From NCBI GenBank assembly GCA_030635865.1, contig DAOVYA010000054.1, positions 1-8,544 of the forward strand: DNA of 8,544 nucleotides, in the 5' to 3' direction. Of the stretch, positions 5,634 through 8,544 are shown piece after piece (position 1 is the first letter of the stretch; the number at the start of each line of letters is the position of its first letter). The notes under the pieces were generated by a model. That model ran no database searches. It was given only the letters and a program-made list of their open reading frames with translations, and had not been told where the DNA came from. A program made the position numbers and the translations under genes. Source of the stretch: Gammaproteobacteria bacterium (GTDB taxonomy: Bacteria > Pseudomonadota > Gammaproteobacteria > UBA9214).

Positions 5634-7076
5634 CTAGCCGGTACCACCCACGGTCAACTCATCAATCAGCATGGTAGGTTGCCCGACACCGACGGGGATA
5701 CTCTGGCCTTCCTTGCCACAGGTGCCGACACCCGTATCCAGCTGCAGGTCATTGCCAAGCATGGAGACCCGCTTTAGAACATCCGGACCATTACCGATCA
5801 GCGTGGCGCCCTTGACCGGACGGGTAATCCTGCCCTTTTCAATCAGGTAGGCCTCGCTGGCGCTGAAGACAAATTTTCCCGAGGTAATATCAACCTGGCC
5901 ACCGCCAAAATTAACAGCATACAGTCCCTTGTCTACGGACGCGATTATTTCCTGCGGGTCATGTTCACCGGCGAGCATGTAGGTATTGGTCATGCGTGGC
6001 ATTGGCAGGTGTGCGTAGGACTCGCGTCGACCATTACCGGTCGAGGTCACGCCCATCAGACCGGCATTCATGCGGTCCTGCATATAACCCTTGAGGATAC
6101 CCTTTTCGATCAGGACGGTATTCTGTGAAACCACGCCTTCATCATCGACATTCAGGGAACCACGTCGGCCCTCAAGAGTACCGTCATCCACTACCGTACA
6201 CAGGGGCGAAGCAACCTGCTGGCCGACAAGGCCGGCAAAGGCCGAGGTACCCTTGCGGTTGAAATCACCTTCCAGGCCATGTCCGATGGCTTCATGCAAC
6301 AGGATACCCGGCCACCCGGGGCCCAGCACAACCGGAACCGAACCCGCCGGCGCAGCAACCGCATCAAGGTTTACCAGGGCCTGGCGCACGGCATCACGTG
6401 CATAGCCCTTCGCACGGTCCTGCTCGATAAAGAAATCATAACCGGAACGGCCACCACCACCCGAACTGGCCTGTTCCCGACGGCCATCCTGCTCAACAGT
6501 CACCGTCACATTGCAACGCACCAGCGGTCGTACATCCGCAGCCAGGGTACCATCGCTGACCGCAACCATCACGACCTCGTGCACACCCGCAAGACTTACG
6601 ACCACTTCCCTGACACGCGGGTCCTGTCGCCGGGCTTCGGTATCCAGCTGCTTTAACAGGTTTACCTTGTCGTCTGCCGACATCAGGTCGAGCGGATCGA
6701 GTGCCGGATACAATACATTCGCGTCAGAGGCATGCCAGGATTGCAACCTGCCTTCACTGCCGTGTTTTGCAATGGCGCGTGCCGCGGTTGATGCCTGCAA
6801 CAGGGCCGGCATAACAATTTCATCGGAATAGGCAAAGCCCGTCTTGTCGCCGCTGATGGCCCGGACGCCGGCACCCTGCTCGATACTGTGGCTGCCTTCC
6901 TTGACAATACCGTCTTCCAGCACCCATGACTCGTAGCGCGTGGACTGAAAATACAGGTCACCACTGTCCACTGCGTGACCCAGCAGCCTGCCAAACACCT
7001 TGTTCAGATCATCTTCATCGATGCCTGCAGGTACCAGCAATCGCTGGCGGGCAATATCAAGATTGGATTCAGGCAT
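5634..7076 (-). CDS. tldD: Metalloprotease TldD (peptidase U62 family)
   Basis: Catalytic subunit of the cytoplasmic TldD/TldE (PmbA) peptidase, which cleaves unfolded or small peptides; in E. coli it acts in microcin B17 maturation and CcdA turnover. The product is 480 residues, the family norm. The metal motif HEAIGH (261-266, HExxxH) is intact, and a conserved cysteine lies in GTCGKEGQ (C453), the known third ligand region. Other family blocks are [13 protein letters not shown] (204-216), [21 protein letters not shown] (345-365) and the C-terminal [16 protein letters not shown]. The start ATG at 7076 overlaps the end of the upstream amidase gene by 8 bp and has no good Shine-Dalgarno, so translation is probably coupled. 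The partner pmbA lies about 3 kb away on the same strand. Confidence 0.96.
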   Translation of the reverse strand: MPESNLDIARQRLLVPAGIDEDDLNKVFGRLLGHAVDSGDLYFQSTRYESWVLEDGIVKEGSHSIEQGAGVRAISGDKTGFAYSDEIVMPALLQASTAARAIAKHGSEGRLQSWHASDANVLYPALDPLDLMSADDKVNLLKQLDTEARRQDPRVREVVVSLAGVHEVVMVAVSDGTLAADVRPLVRCNVTVTVEQDGRREQASSGGGGRSGYDFFIEQDRAKGYARDAVRQALVNLDAVAAPAGSVPVVLGPGWPGILLHEAIGHGLEGDFNRKGTSAFAGLVGQQVASPLCTVVDDGTLEGRRGSLNVDDEGVVSQNTVLIEKGILKGYMQDRMNAGLMGVTSTGNGRRESYAHLPMPRMTNTYMLAGEHDPQEIIASVDKGLYAVNFGGGQVDITSGKFVFSASEAYLIEKGRITRPVKGATLIGNGPDVLKRVSMLGNDLQLDTGVGTCGKEGQSIPVGVGQPTMLIDELTVGGTG

Positions 7077-7896
7077 TATTCAGACACTGCAGACGGCGAT
7101 GTTCAATACTGGGAAAATTACGCCGCGCGCTGTTCAATCGTCCAAGTTCGATATCAGCGCAGACGACACCCGGTCCCCGGGCCAGGCTGTTCAGCACCGT
7201 ACCCCAGGGATCAACAATCATACTGTGCCCATAGGTCTCGCGACCGCTCAGGTGGTATCCGCCCTGATCAGGAGCGATGACATAACAGAGGTTCTCGATT
7301 GCACGCGCCCGTACCAGTACCTCCCAGTGTGCGCGTCCGGTAAACGCCGTAAAGGCAGAAGGCAGTACCAATATTTCCATGCCATCCTCAAGCTGTTGCC
7401 GAAACAGCTCCGGGAAACGTAAATCGTAACAAACTGCAACCCCCATACGCCCGAACGGGCTGTCAATGACAACGACCTTGTCACCCGGCTCAATGGTTTC
7501 TGATTCCGTGTACTGTTCATCACTGTCAACCAGCTCGACATCAAACAGGTGGATCTTGTCGTAGCGCGCCACCTGCTTGCCGGCGTCGTCATAGACCAGG
7601 CAAGTGGCCCTGACCTTGTTTTCATCACTGGCGACCATCGGTATCGTTCCGCCCACCAGCCAGATTCCATGGCGTGCCGCCTGCTCGGCAAGAAAGGTCT
7701 GAATAGGGCCATTATTTTCCTTTTCACGCGCCTGGACCTTGTCATTTTCCGTCTTGCCCATGAGCGCAAAATTCTCGGGCAATACCACCAGTCGTGCCTG
7801 CTGACTGACGGCTTCCTCGATCAGGCGCTCAGCCTCAAGCAGGTTTGCTCCAATGTTCGGGCCAGAGGCCATCTGTACGCATGCAACAACACTCAT
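7069..7896 (-). CDS. Carbon-nitrogen hydrolase, Nit/omega-amidase-like (nitrilase superfamily)
   Basis: Cytoplasmic amidase of 275 residues in the nitrilase superfamily. The Glu-Lys-Cys triad is visible: E41 in [10 protein letters not shown]114 in [11 protein letters not shown]156 in [13 protein letters not shown]. The pattern is closest to the Nit1/Nit2-like branch, which includes deaminated-glutathione amidases and omega-amidases; that would make it a metabolite-repair enzyme, but the exact substrate is inferred. The N-terminus MSVVACVQM matches the family, so ATG at 7896 is the likely start although no clear Shine-Dalgarno precedes it. The 3' end overlaps tldD by 8 bp (ATGCCTGA). A perfect palindrome lies 23-39 bp upstream. 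It sits between yhdP and tldD, an arrangement I recall from other gammaproteobacteria. Confidence 0.92.
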   Translation of the reverse strand: MSVVACVQMASGPNIGANLLEAERLIEEAVSQQARLVVLPENFALMGKTENDKVQAREKENNGPIQTFLAEQAARHGIWLVGGTIPMVASDENKVRATCLVYDDAGKQVARYDKIHLFDVELVDSDEQYTESETIEPGDKVVVIDSPFGRMGVAVCYDLRFPELFRQQLEDGMEILVLPSAFTAFTGRAHWEVLVRARAIENLCYVIAPDQGGYHLSGRETYGHSMIVDPWGTVLNSLARGPGVVCADIELGRLNSARRNFPSIEHRRLQCLNNA

Positions 7897-7918
7897 AAAC
7901 TATCTATCATCTATTGTT

Positions 7919-7935
7919 TGTAAAAGACTTTTACA
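7919..7935. promoter_or_regulatory. Perfect 17-bp palindrome upstream of nit
   Basis: TGTAAAAG and CTTTTACA flank a single A, giving perfect 8-bp arms in an AT-rich patch 23-39 bp before the amidase start codon. The position suits an operator or an mRNA leader hairpin. I cannot assign a regulator, and no convincing -10/-35 pair was found nearby. Confidence 0.4.
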
Positions 7936-7961
7936 GAATAACACAGTTACTTCTGACTAAT

Positions 7962-8020
7962 CCGTTATTACGAGCACTCCCCACCCGTCATTGCGAGCAC
8001 TCCCCACCCGTCATTGCGAG
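7962..8020. repeat. 23-bp tandem repeat, two full copies and a partial third
   Basis: Units lie at 7962-7984, 7985-8007 and 8008-8020 (partial). Units 1 and 2 differ at two positions, both transitions. Each begins CCGTCATTGCGAG or CCGTTATTACGAG, and the full units continue CACTCCCCAC. The third unit runs into the dispersed inverted repeat, so the tandem copies look like slipped or duplicated ends of that element. Confidence 0.75.
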
Positions 8021-8103
8021 CGAAGCGTGGCAATCTCCTGAAACTGGCAGCGGAGTCAACCTGAAAGAGATTGCCGCGTCACTGCGTTCCTCGCAATGAC
8101 GGG
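8007..8103. repeat. Dispersed inverted repeat of the CGTCATTGCGAG type
   Basis: The left arm is 8007-8037, the right arm 8067-8103, with a 29-nt loop. The outer 14 bases (8007-8020 and 8090-8103) and inner 9 bases (8029-8037 and 8067-8075) are perfectly complementary; the middle of the arms differs by small insertions. The core GTCATTGCGAGCGAAGCG...GGCAATCTC is, from memory, a dispersed palindromic element found in many unrelated bacterial genomes. It encodes nothing. It sits between yhdP and nit, where its hairpin could affect read-through. Confidence 0.8.
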
Positions 8104-8118
8104 GGTTGTTTGTCCAGG

Positions 8119-8544
8119 TTATTCCTCTTCTGCTTCCGCAGCAGGCTCGGCAGTTTGCTCGGCATCGGATCCCTTGATCTTTACAATTTCAGGATCTGAC
8201 CAGGGACCGGTCAGGGTATACTGGGTGCGAACGATCTTGTTCAAGGCCTCGATCTTGCCTTCCAGCAGGGCCTCGGCAACCATGATCGCTGCCCCGACTG
8301 CAGGCCCGCCGACCAGTGTACCGGCCAGCGAAAACGGTGTTTTCATAGTCGGCGTAACCGTCACCAGCTGATCATAATCCTGATCTGCAAGCCCGACACG
8401 GCCGGTGATCTCAATCTTTGCCGCGGGGCCTTTCACAGTCAGATCACTGGTGTAGGCATTACCACCATCAACTGTAAAACTGCCCTCGATCTTGTCAAAG
8501 CTGAAGCCTTCGCCAAACAAATCCCGAAAATCAAGTACCAGGCG
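8119..8544 (-). CDS. yhdP: YhdP family AsmA-like protein, C-terminal end (5' part outside window)
   Basis: Very large envelope-spanning AsmA-like/bridge-type protein (usually over 1200 residues) anchored in the inner membrane and implicated in phospholipid transport to the outer membrane. Only the last 141 residues are visible, and the frame stays open to the window edge. RLVLDFRDMFGEGFSFDKIEGSFTVDGG, then AKIEITGRVGLADQDYDQLVTVTP, and GGPAVGAAIMVAEALLEGKIEALNKI followed by QYTLTGPWSDPEIVKI, match the conserved YhdP C-terminal block. An acidic Ala/Glu tail (about the last 16 residues) follows. It is the first gene of a minus-strand group with nit and tldD, but 222 bp of repeats separate it from nit. 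Confidence 0.9.
   Translation of the reverse strand, partial: RLVLDFRDLFGEGFSFDKIEGSFTVDGGNAYTSDLTVKGPAAKIEITGRVGLADQDYDQLVTVTPTMKTPFSLAGTLVGGPAVGAAIMVAEALLEGKIEALNKIVRTQYTLTGPWSDPEIVKIKGSDAEQTAEPAAEAEEE

Noticed and set aside
7962..8020. CRISPR-like array from the 23-bp repeats
   Set aside because: The units are directly adjacent with no spacers between them, and there are no cas genes; this is a simple tandem repeat.
7914..8099. 61-residue plus-strand open frame through the yhdP-nit gap
   Set aside because: It is composed almost entirely of the tandem and inverted repeat; repeats of this type commonly create accidental frames.

Overview
The window looks like a chromosomal housekeeping stretch from a gammaproteobacterium, probably a Chromatiales- or Ectothiorhodospira-like environmental lineage. 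That placement is inferred from gene content and dispersed repeats, not from a marker gene. It carries mgtE, pmbA (tldE), darP (yjgA), tldD, a nitrilase-family amidase gene and the 3' end of yhdP. From memory, pmbA, yjgA, tldD, nit and yhdP also cluster in pseudomonads. Coding density is high, and nearly all genes are recognisable.

Left part (1-3073): the 3' two thirds of the magnesium channel gene mgtE (+) faces pmbA (-). The 222 bp between them hold REP-like palindromes, one of which ends in a convincing intrinsic terminator for pmbA. pmbA and darP are divergent across a short shared promoter region. A good sigma70-type promoter for pmbA lies there, with an inverted repeat across its -10 and spacer.

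Middle (3074-5633): darP runs tail to tail, 2 bp apart, into a minus-strand cluster. In transcription order this is a DUF4442 hotdog-fold protein, a nitronate monooxygenase-like flavoprotein (start and stop overlapping by one base) and a 61-residue cysteine-rich DUF3330-type protein. A 29-bp near-perfect palindrome upstream of the cluster looks like a repressor operator. Next is a separate minus-strand gene for a 139-residue DUF2934-like protein. These four genes sit between darP and tldD and look like an accessory insertion in an otherwise conserved neighbourhood.

Right part (5634-8544): yhdP, nit and tldD are all on the minus strand. nit and tldD overlap by 8 bp and are probably translationally coupled. 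The yhdP-nit gap contains a 23-bp tandem repeat running into a large dispersed inverted repeat, then a perfect 17-bp palindrome just before nit.

TldD carries the catalytic HExxxH motif and PmbA is its non-catalytic partner, so both halves of the TldD/TldE peptidase are encoded about 3 kb apart. I see no defence system, mobile-element transposase, CRISPR array, tRNA or rRNA. The most unusual items are the inserted flavoenzyme/hotdog/cysteine-rich operon with its operator, and the nested repeats.
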